The position numbers and the translations under genes were made by a program. A stretch of 7,074 nt of DNA, taken from Nitrospirota bacterium (GTDB taxonomy: Bacteria; Nitrospirota; Thermodesulfovibrionia; UBA6902; BMS3Bbin08). The DNA lies in contig DAOVVO010000068.1 in assembly GCA_030637135.1 (NCBI GenBank), positions 1-7,074 on the forward strand, given 5' to 3'. The notes under the pieces were generated by a model, which saw only the letters and a list, made by a program, of their open reading frames with translations, made no database searches and was not told the origin of the DNA. Each line of letters opens with the position of its first letter. The first letter of the stretch is position 1. Below are positions 6,701 through 7,074 of this stretch, in pieces.

Positions 6701-7074
6701 TCAGAATTGTTCAAGAAATCTTTTATCATTTTGGAAAAATAATCGGATGTCATCAATGCCGTATTTAAGCATGGTAATCCTCTCTATTCCCATACCAAAA
6801 GCAAAACCCGTGTATTCATTTGCGTCATAGCCAACCTTTTCAAATACACGTGGATTTATCATGCCCGCGCCTAATATCTCAATCCAACCAGTATTTTTGC
6901 ACACACTGCACCTCTTGCCTGCACATATAACACACCCTATATCCATTTCTGCGCTCGGCTCGGTAAAAGGGAAATAACTGGGACGGAACCGTACCGGTGT
7001 TTTGGACCAAAAATTATATGGGCAAAAACCTCTAATATGCCTTTCAGGTCACTCATCGCAATAGATGTATCGAC
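6701..7074 (-). CDS. pheS: Phenylalanine-tRNA ligase alpha subunit, 3' part, with apparent frameshift
   Basis: PheS is the catalytic class II alpha subunit that activates phenylalanine and charges tRNA-Phe together with PheT. Only the C-terminal third is in the window. From the right edge one frame reads VDTSIAMSDLKGILEVFA, then IIFGPK; the next frame continues TPVRFRPSYFPFTEPSAEMD and on to the stop at 6701. FPFTEPS is the phenylalanine-pocket segment and FGMGIERITMLKYGIDDIR is class II motif 3. The two parts join if one base is restored near the A4 run of the coding strand (plus-strand TTTT at 7000-7003). A sequencing or assembly error is the likeliest cause, because the gene is essential; a true mutation cannot be excluded. 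If the upstream frame is read on without correction, it stops soon after the join. A CxxC-x4-CxxC motif lies at 6934-6899. The gene starts beyond the window and is co-directional with pheT, 28 bp upstream. Confidence 0.9.

Noticed and set aside
6999..7004. Programmed ribosomal frameshift in pheS
   Set aside because: No family precedent is known to me, and no classic slippery heptamer or downstream stimulatory structure was seen. A lost base in an A run is simpler.

Overview
This window is a compact bacterial chromosomal segment with moderately low G+C. Every recognisable gene works on tRNA. PheS and PheT are of the bacterial heterotetrameric type. The gene content, the cysteine-rich motif in PheS and the style of the intergenic repeats would suit an anaerobic Gram-negative lineage such as Nitrospirota or a deltaproteobacterial group. 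That placement is an inference with low to moderate confidence. I see no phage, plasmid, transposase, CRISPR or defence genes.

Layout. On the plus strand two methylthiotransferase paralogs lie in tandem: miaB (84-1442), then mtaB (1509-2837), separated by a 66-bp spacer. On the minus strand, reading right to left, are pheS (3' part only, 7074-6701), pheT (6672-4621), a 286-bp repeat-rich spacer (4620-4335), and a tRNA nucleotidyltransferase/poly(A) polymerase family gene (4334-2997). mtaB and the nucleotidyltransferase gene converge on a 159-bp AT-rich spacer with no gene.

How the genes relate. The nucleotidyltransferase family builds or repairs the tRNA 3' CCA end (or adds A tails), PheST charges tRNA-Phe, and MiaB and MtaB methylthiolate the hypermodified A37 next to the anticodon. 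MiaB acts on i6A37 in tRNAs reading UNN codons, which normally include tRNA-Phe. MtaB acts on t6A37 in tRNAs reading ANN codons. The grouping is thematic: the two strands are separate transcription units and no co-regulation is shown by the sequence.

Main oddities: (1) a perfect 9-bp-period GTTCAA repeat lies inside the C-terminal TRAM domain of miaB and adds a Ser/Asn/Arg tract; a related array with inverted copies fills the miaB-mtaB spacer. (2) PheT is only 683 residues and lacks the whole N-terminal EMAP-II-like tRNA-binding domain (B2), with clean sequence on either side. (3) The pheS fragment changes reading frame at a short A run, as if one base were missing. (4) The nucleotidyltransferase has a C-terminal region in which the expected His-Asp pair appears to be lost. 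(5) The pheT downstream spacer holds several CTTCGA/CTCAG-type palindromic repeats. I found no convincing new multi-gene system here.
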